Source of the DNA: Nonomuraea aurantiaca
Lineage (GTDB): Bacteria > Actinomycetota > Actinomycetes > Streptosporangiales > Streptosporangiaceae
Length of the DNA: 64,000 bases
Direction: 5' to 3'
Assembly: GCF_020215705.1 (NCBI RefSeq)
Contig: NZ_JAIWNB010000026.1
Span: 62,001-126,000, forward strand
In this document: positions 41,533 through 49,438 of the stretch, piece by piece
How positions within the stretch are numbered: position 1 is the first letter of the stretch
Layout: every line of letters starts with the position of its first letter
Position numbers and translations under genes: made by a program
Notes under the pieces: model-generated
Seen by the model: only the letters and a program-made list of their open reading frames with translations
Told to the model about the DNA's origin: nothing
The model's database searches: none

Positions 41533-42231
41533 TCAGCCACGGACCTTCTTGACCCATTCGTGAAGAGTCTCGGGGGGCAGTTGTTCGACGATCTGGTGGC
41601 CGCCGTCGATCATGTGGACCGATAGCCACTCCGTCGTGTACTGGCTCCAGTCATTGAGGCACTCGGTGTTCCAGGAGCTCGCATCAGACGTGGCGCCGAC
41701 CGCGATTATCGGCGCGTTGAGCATCGGGCGCGGATCTGCCTCCAGATAGCGATTGAGCAGCTGGTATTCGGACCGCCAAAGACGTGCGTACTCGGGAAGA
41801 GCCGCCGTGTCCCTGATGTGGGGCGGCGCCTCGAGCTCCTCGGCCAATGCCCGGTCCGGCAGCTCCGCCAGCGGGGAGAGCGGCGTGCGATGCGGCGGGT
41901 ACTGACACATGATGACCGTGCCGCGAAGCTGCCGCTCCAGGTGCTTGGCCGCCTCCAGGCAGACCAGACCCCCCATGCTGTGGCCCACCAGCACGACATC
42001 CGTGACACCGGAGTCCGCGACGAGGGCCGCGAGCACCGCGCCGCGCTCGTCAACGGAGGGCACATTCATCGGCTCGCTCCAGCTGGCCCGGCGGATGACA
42101 GGTTCCCGGCCCGGCTCGTTCCATCGCTCCACGAACTTCGTCCGGCCTCCCAGACCGGGAACGAAGATGACGGCCTGGTCACCATCGAGTGCCGGGCTGA
42201 CAATGTAGCTCGCAGACTCCTGACCACCCAT
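41533..42231 (-). CDS. type II thioesterase / alpha-beta hydrolase
   Basis: A 232-aa TEII-like enzyme: nucleophile Ser85 (LVGHSMGGLV), acid Asp183 (VGATSDASS) and His212 (DGGHQIVEQ). The lid segment LSPLAELPDRALAEEL...LPEYARLWRSEYQLLNRY follows the classical TEII pattern. TEIIs clear mis-primed carrier proteins; with no TE fused to the PKS it may also release the product. ATG 42231 has AGGAG eight bases upstream. Convergent with the PKS gene (19-base gap), so transcribed from its own promoter. Confidence 0.88.
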   Translation of the reverse strand: MGGQESASYIVSPALDGDQAVIFVPGLGGRTKFVERWNEPGREPVIRRASWSEPMNVPSVDERGAVLAALVADSGVTDVVLVGHSMGGLVCLEAAKHLERQLRGTVIMCQYPPHRTPLSPLAELPDRALAEELEAPPHIRDTAALPEYARLWRSEYQLLNRYLEADPRPMLNAPIIAVGATSDASSWNTECLNDWSQYTTEWLSVHMIDGGHQIVEQLPPETLHEWVKKVRG

Positions 42232-42373
42232 TTCATTTGCTCCTATTGACAATTGACGAAGTGCGAGGATCCGCCTAACTACCCCACTCCCGACAGTCTC
42301 CATATACAGCGACACTCACTGCCAGAGGCAAATTTTCCGAGAATACTGGTTCATTTCAGTAGATCATGGCAAA

Positions 42374-43105
42374 GTGTGGCAGGTGTCCACGCTGCTGGCT
42401 GCCGCCGTGATTATCCTGATCGCTTCAACAGTGCACGCGGTGACCGGATTCGGGTACGCCCTCGTCGCCACTCCGCTCCTGGCCCTCACGGTCGACCCGC
42501 ACACAGCAGTGGTCGCCACCACGATGTCCGCCCTGGCCATGACCGTCACGATCGCCGTGCGTCAGCGCCACCACGCCGAGTGGAGGGTGGCCATGATCGC
42601 CATGGCCGGCATTGTGCTGGGCATGCCACTCGGCCTCTGGGTGTACGGAGTGACGTCTGAGCGGGTGCTCACGGCGCTCATCGGGGTCGGCGTCCTGGGC
42701 TGCACCGTGATGGTGTGGCGGCGGGTGAAGGTGCCGGGGAATGTTCCCGTCCTGGTGGGAGTCGGCTTCATCTCCGGCGCGCTCTCCACCTCGACCGGCA
42801 CCAACGGGCCGCCGATGGTCGCCGCCTTCCAGGGCATGGGGTATGACCCCACCAAGTTCCGCGCCACCCTCTCGGTGGTGTTCGCCGGCACCAGCGTGCT
42901 CAGCCTGGTCGGATTCGCCGTAGCCGGTGAGGTGAACACCCAGTCGATCTGGATCGGGGTGGTGGGCCTGCCGATCGTGCAGCTGGGGTGGTTCGCCGGC
43001 AACGCGGTCTTCCGCCGCATCGATCCGGAACGCTTCCGCAAGGTGGTGCTGGCGGCCCTCATCGTCAGCGCGGTAGTAACCCTCTCCGCCGCCCTCAACG
43101 GCTAG
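42374..43105 (+). CDS. TauE/SafE (TSUP) family membrane exporter
   Basis: A 243-aa protein with about eight membrane helices in two homologous halves: VHAVTGFGYALVATPLLAL and GALSTSTGTNGPPMVAAFQGMGYDPTKFRATL are the paired TSUP motifs. Members export sulfite, sulfonates or sulfoacetate. Divergent from the thioesterase and next to a cluster containing a sulfotransferase, so export of a sulfated or sulfonated product is a reasonable hypothesis. GTG start at 42374; no strong ribosome-binding site. Confidence 0.88.
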   Translation: MWQVSTLLAAAVIILIASTVHAVTGFGYALVATPLLALTVDPHTAVVATTMSALAMTVTIAVRQRHHAEWRVAMIAMAGIVLGMPLGLWVYGVTSERVLTALIGVGVLGCTVMVWRRVKVPGNVPVLVGVGFISGALSTSTGTNGPPMVAAFQGMGYDPTKFRATLSVVFAGTSVLSLVGFAVAGEVNTQSIWIGVVGLPIVQLGWFAGNAVFRRIDPERFRKVVLAALIVSAVVTLSAALNG

Positions 43106-43450
43106 CGTTCGGCCTTACCGCTTTTACGGCTCTTTTACGGCAAGCACGGTGAGCCCCACCCGCCGCACGGGGTCGGCCTCTGTCCAGGGAAACGCTCCTC
43201 CGGTGGAGGTGGTCGGCCGCCGTGACGAGACGGTGAGACCGCCCGCGTGGACTTCCCAGCCAGCTGACTTCCGGGCGACCTGGAGGTAACTCCCCGCTCA
43301 GCCATCTTCTGAGCCGTAGGGAGGCAGTCTCGGCTCAGGCGGCGCGGTGCCAGGAGGTGGCTCCTCGACTCTGGCGGCTTCCACGCCGCAGGGAGGCGGC
43401 TCCTTGGCTCTCCCTGGCTCCAGACGACTCCCGCCTCGCGGAGAGGCGGC
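43106..43450. other. intergenic region: 124-bp repeat copy A and an open TatB-like tail
   Basis: 345 bases between TSUP and tatB. 43131-43254 is copy A of the 124-bp repeat. On the minus strand, 43450-43298 continues the tatB reading frame past its TGA for 50 open codons ending in another TGA, with sequence resembling the TatB C-terminus. Confidence 0.7.
43131..43254 (+). repeat. 124-bp repeat copy A (inverted partner of copy B)
   Basis: Begins TCTTTTACGGCAAGCACGG and ends GCCCGCGTGGACTT. The reverse complement of 43911-44034 matches it over the full 124 bases with about ten mismatches by eye. It lies immediately after the TSUP gene, at the right edge of the inserted cluster. Confidence 0.9.
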
Positions 43451-43807
43451 TCAGGTCGCTTCCGCGTCGTAGGGAGGCAGCTCGCCATAGCCCAGCTCGT
43501 CGACCGGCTCAGGATCGTAAGAGGTGGTGACGGATTCCAACTGCTGGGGCTTGGTCGTCCAGTCGTCCTCGTCCTCCAGCAGGTGCTTGCGGACGAAGTT
43601 CTTGGGGTTGAGGTCGCTGGGGTCGAAGTTGGAGAACTCCGGGCCCAGGCCCGCCCGCAGGTCGTCGCGCGCGCTGTTGGCCATCCGGCGCAGGTTGCGC
43701 AGCGTCTTACCGGCCTGCGAGGCCGCCTGAGGCAGCTTGTCGGGACCGAAGACGAGCAGCGCGATGACGACCAGCGCGCAGATCTCCATCCACCCGAGTC
43801 CGAACAC
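43451..43807 (-). CDS. tatB: TatB, twin-arginine translocase subunit
   Basis: A 118-aa TatB: short N-terminal membrane helix and hinge (LGWMEICALVVIALLVFGPDKLP), the amphipathic helix (AASQAGKTLRNLRRMANSARDDLRA), then an acidic tail ending LPPYDAEAT. It forms the TatBC receptor for twin-arginine substrates; the Tat-type protein encoded at 14.3-15.6 kb would be a client. After the TGA the frame stays open for 50 codons with tail-like sequence. Flanked by the inverted 124-bp repeats. Last gene of the sigE-htrA-tatB group. Confidence 0.92.
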   Translation of the reverse strand: MFGLGWMEICALVVIALLVFGPDKLPQAASQAGKTLRNLRRMANSARDDLRAGLGPEFSNFDPSDLNPKNFVRKHLLEDEDDWTTKPQQLESVTTSYDPEPVDELGYGELPPYDAEAT

Positions 43808-43910
43808 CGTTTGCTCCTACCGCAGTCCAACCAAACCGGGGGCAACCCGACTCCTCAAGACTAAGGCCAAACGACCCCGGCCAGGCCGCCAGCCCCCATC
43901 TCGGTTCAGC

Positions 43911-44034
43911 AAGTCCACGCGGGCGGTCTCACCGTCTCGTCACGGCGCTCGGCCACCTCCACCGGAGGAGCGTCCCCCTGGACAGAGCCCAACCCCGGAC
44001 GGCGGTTGGGGCTCACCGTGCTTGCCGTAAAAGA
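43911..44034 (-). repeat. 124-bp repeat copy B
   Basis: Inverted relative to copy A and equal in length. Together A and B bracket tatB with 656 bases between them. Contains the internal palindrome-like CCGTCTCGTCACGGCG. Confidence 0.9.
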
Positions 44035-44044
44035 TAGAAAACGC

Positions 44045-44161
44045 CTTAAAGCCGTCTCGTCACGGCGGCCGACCCGCCCTCGCAGGAGGAGGGCCCCGCG
44101 TCGCCGGAGGAGCGCCCCCTGGACAGGCAGAGGCGCACCCCGCACGGCGGTTGGGGAGGGA
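44045..44161 (-). repeat. diverged third copy (C) of the 124-bp repeat
   Basis: In the same orientation as copy B, it shares GCCGTCTCGTCACGGCG, CCGGAGGAGCG, CCCCTGGACAG and CACGGCGGTTGGGG with copies A/B, with a small internal insertion and no match at the ends. It runs up to the htrA stop codon. Confidence 0.65.
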
Positions 44162-45721
44162 TCAGGACGGCGTCGGAGTCGGCCCGTCGTCCGCGGTAAC
44201 GGTCAGGGTGGCGGTGCGGTCTTGGCCGGCGCGCTGGTATTTGATGGTGATCTTGGATCCGGGACTCTTGCTGCGGATCAGGGCGATCAGCTCGTTGCCG
44301 TCCTGCAGCATCAGCCCGTCGATCTCCATGATCACGTCGCCCGCCTTGAGGCCCGCCTTGGCGGCGGGGCCGCCCGCGTCGACCGGCTGCCGACCCTCCG
44401 TCGGGCCCGAGGCGATGCGTACGCCCTGCCCCTTGTAGTCCTTGTCGAGGACGATGCCGATCTTCGGGCGCTTGGCCTTGCCGGTCGTGATGATCTCCTC
44501 GGCGACGCGGCGCGCCTGGTTGACCGGGATGGCGAAGCCCAGGCCGATGCTGCCGCCCTGGCTGCTCATCGAGCGGCTCAGGGTGGCGATCGCGGAGTTG
44601 ACGCCCACGACCTCGCCCTTGCCGTTGACCAGCGGACCGCCCGAGTTGCCGGGGTTGATGGCGGCGTCGGTCTGGATCGCGCTGATATAGGCGGGCTCCT
44701 CCGTGCTGGTGCCGCTCTCGTCGCCCGCGATGACCGGGCGGTTCAGGGAGCTGACGATGCCGGTGGTCACCGTGCCGGTGAGGCCGAGCGGGGAGCCAAT
44801 CGCGATGACCGGGTCGCCCACGACCACCTGGTCGGAGTTGCCGAGGGTGATCTCGGGCGTGCCGAACGTCTCCTCCGGCTTGACCACGGCCAGGTCGGAG
44901 CCCGGGTCACGGCCGACGATGCGGCCCTTCGTGGTCTTGCGGTTGTTGAACATGATCTGGATGTCGCCGCCCTTGGCGGCCGGGGCGACCACGTGGTTGT
45001 TGGTGACCACGTAGCCGTCCTTGATCAGGAAGCCGGAGCCCGACACGCCCTCGGCGCTGTTGGCGTTGACCTCCAGCGAGACCACGCTGGAGCGGGCGCG
45101 GGCGGCCACGCCGGCGACGGAGTCGGGGGCCCGGTTCGTGGCGCCGCTCGGGATGGGGCCGAGGCTGTAGGAAGGGTCGGTGCCGCTGCTGCTCGACCTG
45201 GTCAGCAGGTAGGTGCCGACGCTGCCCAGTCCCGAGGCGACCAGGGCGATGACCACGGCCAGGACGATCAGGACGCCCGTGCCGGGACCGCGCCTGGGAG
45301 CGGGTGCCGGTGCCAGGCCGCCGGGCGGTGGCGCCCAGCCCGCGCCCATGCCGAGCGCGTTGGGCGGCGGGGGCGGGCGCTTGTCGCCGCCGCCGAAGGG
45401 CGGCGGGCCAGCCGAGTTGCCGAAGAACGGGCTCTCGTAGGTGCGGGTGCTGTTGGCCGGCGGTGGTTCCTCGGCCGGTGCCTGGCCCGAGGCCGGAGCC
45501 GCGTAGGAGGCCGGAGCCGGGTAGGAGGGGCTGCCGTAGGACGCGGTGTCTCCGGGACGGCCCGACGGGTCACCCCACCGGCCGCTCTCGAAGGAGGCCG
45601 TCTCGGACCGCCATCCAGACTGTTCGGCCTGGTCGTCGGCCGGCAGGAACTCCGGCCGCCCCTGTGGCTCAGGGAAGTCCGACGGCATGCGTCCTTCTGG
45701 TGGGCGCGTCTCGTCGGTCAT
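44162..45721 (-). CDS. htrA: HtrA/DegP-like membrane serine protease with PDZ domain
   Basis: A 519-aa envelope quality-control protease. The first about 145 residues are Pro/Gly/Ser-rich and cytoplasmic, with one membrane helix (VLIVLAVVIALVASGLGSVG). The trypsin-like domain has His in VVTNNHVV, Asp in DPGSDLAVV and Ser in INPGNSGGPL. A C-terminal PDZ domain follows (AAKAGLKAGDVIMEIDG). In mycobacteria htrA lies downstream of sigE and rseA, as here. A SigE-like promoter may lie at 45837-45810. Confidence 0.94.
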   Translation of the reverse strand: MTDETRPPEGRMPSDFPEPQGRPEFLPADDQAEQSGWRSETASFESGRWGDPSGRPGDTASYGSPSYPAPASYAAPASGQAPAEEPPPANSTRTYESPFFGNSAGPPPFGGGDKRPPPPPNALGMGAGWAPPPGGLAPAPAPRRGPGTGVLIVLAVVIALVASGLGSVGTYLLTRSSSSGTDPSYSLGPIPSGATNRAPDSVAGVAARARSSVVSLEVNANSAEGVSGSGFLIKDGYVVTNNHVVAPAAKGGDIQIMFNNRKTTKGRIVGRDPGSDLAVVKPEETFGTPEITLGNSDQVVVGDPVIAIGSPLGLTGTVTTGIVSSLNRPVIAGDESGTSTEEPAYISAIQTDAAINPGNSGGPLVNGKGEVVGVNSAIATLSRSMSSQGGSIGLGFAIPVNQARRVAEEIITTGKAKRPKIGIVLDKDYKGQGVRIASGPTEGRQPVDAGGPAAKAGLKAGDVIMEIDGLMLQDGNELIALIRSKSPGSKITIKYQRAGQDRTATLTVTADDGPTPTPS

Positions 45722-45809
45722 CTAGATCTCACCACTCCTTGCCTCGGACACCGCAATCCTGGCGTGAACGGCATACGAGAGTCGTAAAGCAATTGTCAGG
45801 CAATGAGCC

Positions 45810-45837
45810 AACATATGTGGACACCTGACAGATTCCC
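45810..45837 (-). promoter_or_regulatory. possible SigE-type promoter of htrA
   Basis: GGGAATC (45837-45831, minus strand) and TGTT (45813-45810) are separated by 17 bases, a one-or-two-base departure from GGGAACY-N15/16-CGTT. About 90 bases before htrA. Weaker than the sigE promoter. Confidence 0.35.
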
Positions 45838-45915
45838 GAACTCAAATCGTATGCCCCTGACACCGTCGACTACGCCACTCGAGTATCCCAGGCATTCCTG
45901 AGAGTGGGCGTGAGA

Positions 45916-46452
45916 TCAGGGCGTGGCGGTGGGCAGACTAGCGGTCGGCGATGAGGTGGGCGTGTGCCGCGCCTGCTCGAACAGCTCGACCGGCGGCGCC
46001 TGGGCGCCCTGACCGACCCCCGAGACGGCGAAGAAGGTGCCGAGGGCGACGGCCGCGGAGACCACGCCGACCGCCACGTACGCGCCGCGCCGCCTACCCC
46101 CGCGGCCAGGGCCCGAACCGCCACCAGTCGCGTCCCTGCGCGGGCGGTTGTCCAGCGGAGCGATGCTGTGCGGCCCAGGGATGGGCACTCCGCCGAACGT
46201 CCGGGTAGGGAAAGGCCGCTCCCTGGGGGGCAACGGGCCACCGGGCTCGGACATCCGCAGCAACGACATGGTGAGATCGGCCGGCATCGCCGGGCCGTCG
46301 AGCGAGCGCAGGCGCGACTTCAGCGCCCGCATCGACTCGACCTCCCGCCTGCAGTCGCCACAGAAGGTCAGATGGGCTAGAGCGCGGTCGCGTTCGGTGT
46401 GATTCAACTCACCGTCCACGAGCGCGGAAACGCGTTCTCCAAGATGCGACAT
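45916..46452 (-). CDS. rseA: zinc-binding anti-sigma factor (RseA-like)
   Basis: A 178-aa ZAS-domain protein: HLGERVSALVDGEL at the N-terminus and the zinc motif HLTFCGDC (HxxxCxxC). An Arg/Gly-rich region and one membrane helix follow (AYVAVGVVSAAVALGTFFAV), with a short outside tail. It sequesters the SigE encoded immediately upstream; the start codon is one base after the sigE stop. Position between sigE and htrA matches mycobacterial rseA (Rv1222). The extracytoplasmic tail is only about 30 residues. Confidence 0.92.
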   Translation of the reverse strand: MSHLGERVSALVDGELNHTERDRALAHLTFCGDCRREVESMRALKSRLRSLDGPAMPADLTMSLLRMSEPGGPLPPRERPFPTRTFGGVPIPGPHSIAPLDNRPRRDATGGGSGPGRGGRRRGAYVAVGVVSAAVALGTFFAVSGVGQGAQAPPVELFEQARHTPTSSPTASLPTATP

Positions 46453-46453
46453 A

Positions 46454-47059
46454 TCAGACTTCCTCCCCACGGGTCCCCGACGGGAATGATGGCGGGGGGA
46501 GTTGGGAATTACGGGGGGCCCGGTGATCGAGCGCCTCCCGCAACTGCGCCCGGCCACGGTGAATACGGCTTCGGACCGTACCCAGCTTGACGCCGAGCGT
46601 GGCCGCGATCTCCTCGTACGACAGACCTTCGATGTCACACAGCACGATCGCGGCCCGGAACTCCGGTGCGAGCGCGTCGAGCGCGGCCTGGATGTCCGGC
46701 TCAAGGTGCGCGTCGTCGAACGCCTGCGCCGGTGACGGCTCGCGCCCGCGCAGCCGTTCGGCCGCGTCGTCGGCGAGTCCTTCGAACCGGATGCGCTGCT
46801 TGCGCCGCGCCATGTCGAGGAACAGGTTCGTCGTGATCCGGTGCAGCCAGCCCTCGAACGTTCCGGGGGTGTAACTCGACAGGGACCTGAAGACCCGCAC
46901 GAAGACCTCTTGGGTGAGATCTTCGGCATCGTGGACATTGCCCGTCAGGCGATACGCCAGCCGGTATACACGTGCGGAATGAGTCCGCACCACTTCCTCC
47001 CAGGTGGGAGGCGTCCAGTCAGACACGGGAGTATCGGCCTGGTGGTCACTTTCGTCCAC
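46454..47059 (-). CDS. sigE: ECF sigma factor SigE (envelope stress)
   Basis: A 201-aa ECF sigma: region 2 ARVYRLAYRLTGNVHDAEDLTQEVFVRVFRSL, region 4 ALAPEFRAAIVLCDIEGLSYEEIAATLGVKLGTVRSRIHRGRAQLREAL. The GTG at 47059 has GAGGAG five bases upstream; ATGs further upstream (47074 and earlier) lack one. Neighbours (anti-sigma, htrA, tatB, divergent O-methyltransferase) match the mycobacterial sigE locus. A consensus SigE-type promoter lies about 105 bases upstream, implying autoregulation. Confidence 0.94.
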   Translation of the reverse strand: MDESDHQADTPVSDWTPPTWEEVVRTHSARVYRLAYRLTGNVHDAEDLTQEVFVRVFRSLSSYTPGTFEGWLHRITTNLFLDMARRKQRIRFEGLADDAAERLRGREPSPAQAFDDAHLEPDIQAALDALAPEFRAAIVLCDIEGLSYEEIAATLGVKLGTVRSRIHRGRAQLREALDHRAPRNSQLPPPSFPSGTRGEEV

Positions 47060-47163
47060 CAGAACTCCTCTCATTGGGACCACCGCTACCGCCATAGTGC
47101 CTGGTTTCGTCCCTTCGTGCGTACTGCCTGCCTTCCGGACCGGCAAAGCCCGTTTAAACCTGC

Positions 47164-47190
47164 AACGCCTCACGGTCGTCTTGAGTTCCC
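47164..47190 (-). promoter_or_regulatory. SigE-type promoter upstream of sigE
   Basis: On the minus strand GGGAACT (47190-47184), a 16-base spacer and CGTT (47167-47164) match the ECF SigE/SigH-like consensus GGGAACY-N15/16-CGTT exactly. The start site would fall near 47155, about 95 bases before the chosen GTG. Confidence 0.7.
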
Positions 47191-47256
47191 GTCCCGGCGT
47201 GTCTCCCCTAGGCTGCGATCGGTGACCAATCGCACGAAAGTGGGGGGAGGAGGCCG

Positions 47257-47895
47257 ATGACCAGTCCGGTAGAGGCCACTCTGGCCTATGCGGAGCAGTT
47301 CCATCATGAGGATGAGATCCTGCACGCGGCGCGCCTGCGCGGCCTGGAAATGGGTGCCACGCCCATCCTTCCCGGGGGCGGGGCGGCGCTCTGCTTCCTC
47401 GCCACGGCCGTCAACGCCAAGTCGGTCGTCGAGATCGGCACGGGCTGCGGCGTCTCCGGTCTTTGGATGCTGCGCGGCATGCGCCCCGACGGCACGCTGA
47501 CCAGCGTCGACGTGGAGCCGGAGCACCAGCGGCTGGCCAGGCAGGCGTTCGCGGAGGCCGGGTTCTCCGGCGGGCGGGTGCGGCTGATCACCGGCCGGGC
47601 CCTCGACGTGCTGCCCCGGCTCTCCGACGGCGGCTACGACATGGTCTTCGCCGACGGGGCCAAGCAGGAGTACGCCGACTACCTGGCCGAGGCCGTCAGG
47701 CTGCTGCGCGTGGGCGGCATCGTCGCCTTCGACAACGTCCTGTGGCACAACCGCGTGGCCGACCCGGCGCAACGCGACCCCGACACGGTCGCGCTGCGCG
47801 AACTGGGCAAGCTGGTGCAGTCCGACGACCGGCTGCGCTCGCTGCTGATGCCTCTGGGCGACGGGCTGCTCGCCGCCGTCAAGATCGCCTCATAG
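47257..47895 (+). CDS. O-methyltransferase (catechol-OMT family)
   Basis: A 212-aa class I methyltransferase: VVEIGTGCGVSGLWMLRGM (motif I), LTSVDVEPEHQRLARQAF, YDMVFADGAKQEYADYL (metal-binding Asp) and VAFDNVLWHNRVADP. Divergent from sigE, as mycobacterial Rv1220c is. Start ATG 47257 with GGGGGGAGG just upstream. Substrate unknown. Confidence 0.92.
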   Translation: MTSPVEATLAYAEQFHHEDEILHAARLRGLEMGATPILPGGGAALCFLATAVNAKSVVEIGTGCGVSGLWMLRGMRPDGTLTSVDVEPEHQRLARQAFAEAGFSGGRVRLITGRALDVLPRLSDGGYDMVFADGAKQEYADYLAEAVRLLRVGGIVAFDNVLWHNRVADPAQRDPDTVALRELGKLVQSDDRLRSLLMPLGDGLLAAVKIAS

Positions 47896-47953
47896 CGCCA
47901 AATCTGCGGCGCGTACTCCTGGCGCCTCAGCCAAACCCACGGCGCACGTACTT

Positions 47954-49360
47954 CTAGCGCGTCAGCCACTCCAGCAGCACGCGTACCCCGAACCCGGTCG
48001 CGCCCTTGGTGAGCACGCCCTCGTTCACGGTGCTGCGTCCGACGCCCGCGATGTCCAGGTGCGCCCACGGCCGCTTGCCCGCGAACTCCCTCAGGAACAG
48101 CGCCGCCGTGATCGACCCGGCCCCGTAGGTGGAGCCGCTCTCGACGTTGGCCAGGTCCGCGATCGAGGACTCCAGCGCCGGCGCGTAGTCGTCGATCAGC
48201 GGCATCCGCCACAGCCGGTCATCACTGGCCTGCCCCGCCTCGACCAGCCCCTTGGCGAGGTCGTCGTCGGTGGCGTAGACGGCGCCGTAGCCGCGGCCGA
48301 GCGCGACGGTGATCGCCCCGGTGAGCGTGGCGATGTCCACCACCGCGTCCGGGTCGAGCTCGGCGTCGGCGTAGGCGAGCGCGTCGGCCAGCACCAGCCG
48401 CCCCTCCGCGTCGGTGTTGAGCACCTCCACCGTGCGGCCGCCGTAGTGCTTGATGACGTCGCTGGGCCGCTGGGCCGTACCGGAAGGCATGTTCTCGGCC
48501 GCCGCGACCAGGCCGGTCACCCGCACGGGCGCGCCGAGCCGGGCGAGCGCGGAGATGACGGCGATCACCACGGCGCCGCCCGCCATGTCGGTCTTCTGGG
48601 TCTTCATGTTCTCGTTCGGCTTGAGCGACAGGCCGCCCGAGTCGAACGTGATGCCCTTGCCCACCAGCACGACATGCCGGTCACTCGGCTCGGGCGGGGT
48701 GTAGGAGAGCTGGATGAGGCGGGGCGGGTTGGCCGAGCCCCGGCCGACGGCCAGGATGCCGCCGAAGCCGTCCGCCTGCAGCTGCTCCTCGTCCCAGACG
48801 CGTACCGGCACGTCCTGCTCGGCCGCGCGCTCGGCCAGCCAGAGCGGGTTCTTGACCGACGCGGGGGTGTTGGTCAGGTCGCGGGCCAGCGCCACCGCCT
48901 GCGCGACGGTCTGGCCGCGCCGCACCGCGTCCTCGTCGGCGCCGACGAACGTGAGCGCCCGCACGGCCGGTTTGCCCGGCTCACCGATCTTGAAGGTGTA
49001 CGCGGCCAGCAGCGCGGCCTCGGTGAAGGCCGTCACGTCGCCCTCCGGCGTCACCACGACCAGCGCCTGCCTGCCCTTGACCTTGCGGGTGAGCGCGGCG
49101 GCGGCCTTGCGCAACGCGCGCGGCGAGCCGTCACCGACCCCGTACAGGAGCACCCGGCCGACCCCGTCGGCCCGCGCCACCGGGACCTCCACCACCTCCC
49201 CCGCCTCTCCCTTGGCGTCGTAGTGCGCCAGCAGAGCGGCCGTCGGCACGTGCAGATCCAGCTCGACGGCGGGAGCGAGCTCGGCGGCGTAGGGCACGGC
49301 GAGCAGCTCGACATCGGCCGGTACGTCGGCCACCACCGATGCCGTGGTCTCAATGGGCAC
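47954..49360 (-). CDS. pepA: leucyl aminopeptidase (M17), PepA
   Basis: A 468-aa cytosolic metallo-aminopeptidase. The catalytic domain shows VGKGITFDSGGLSLKP (Lys and Asp ligands), KTDMAGGAVV and NTDAEGRLVLADAL, the M17 signature with the catalytic Arg. The N-terminal 170 residues are the regulatory macro-like domain. GTG start at 49360 preceded by AGGGGGA at five bases spacing. Confidence 0.94.
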   Translation of the reverse strand: MPIETTASVVADVPADVELLAVPYAAELAPAVELDLHVPTAALLAHYDAKGEAGEVVEVPVARADGVGRVLLYGVGDGSPRALRKAAAALTRKVKGRQALVVVTPEGDVTAFTEAALLAAYTFKIGEPGKPAVRALTFVGADEDAVRRGQTVAQAVALARDLTNTPASVKNPLWLAERAAEQDVPVRVWDEEQLQADGFGGILAVGRGSANPPRLIQLSYTPPEPSDRHVVLVGKGITFDSGGLSLKPNENMKTQKTDMAGGAVVIAVISALARLGAPVRVTGLVAAAENMPSGTAQRPSDVIKHYGGRTVEVLNTDAEGRLVLADALAYADAELDPDAVVDIATLTGAITVALGRGYGAVYATDDDLAKGLVEAGQASDDRLWRMPLIDDYAPALESSIADLANVESGSTYGAGSITAALFLREFAGKRPWAHLDIAGVGRSTVNEGVLTKGATGFGVRVLLEWLTR

Positions 49361-49438
49361 GGAAATCCCCCTCAAACGTCAGCGGCCCTGGCGCGGACGC
49401 ACGCCAGGGCCGTGGAACGACCTGTGTCTCGGGAGCTC

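Larger units (their letters stand above)
43808..44161. other. intergenic region filled by repeat copies B and C
   Basis: 354 bases between htrA and tatB. Copy B (43911-44034) and the related copy C (about 44045-44161) occupy most of it. No gene seen. It must contain the tatB promoter if tatB is not expressed from htrA. Confidence 0.7.

Noticed and set aside
43135..43845. 236-codon minus-strand frame over tatB
   Set aside because: It overlaps tatB in another frame; its C-terminal resemblance to the plus-strand frame at 43737-44030 is simply the inverted 124-bp repeat read on both strands.
44006..45787. 593-codon plus-strand frame opposite htrA
   Set aside because: Antisense shadow of a clearly coding protease gene; the sequence is Ala/Gly/Arg/Asp-rich without domain signatures.
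45722..45915. Riboswitch or small RNA between the anti-sigma gene and htrA
   Set aside because: No conserved aptamer pattern or terminator was seen; only a weak SigE-like promoter is supportable.
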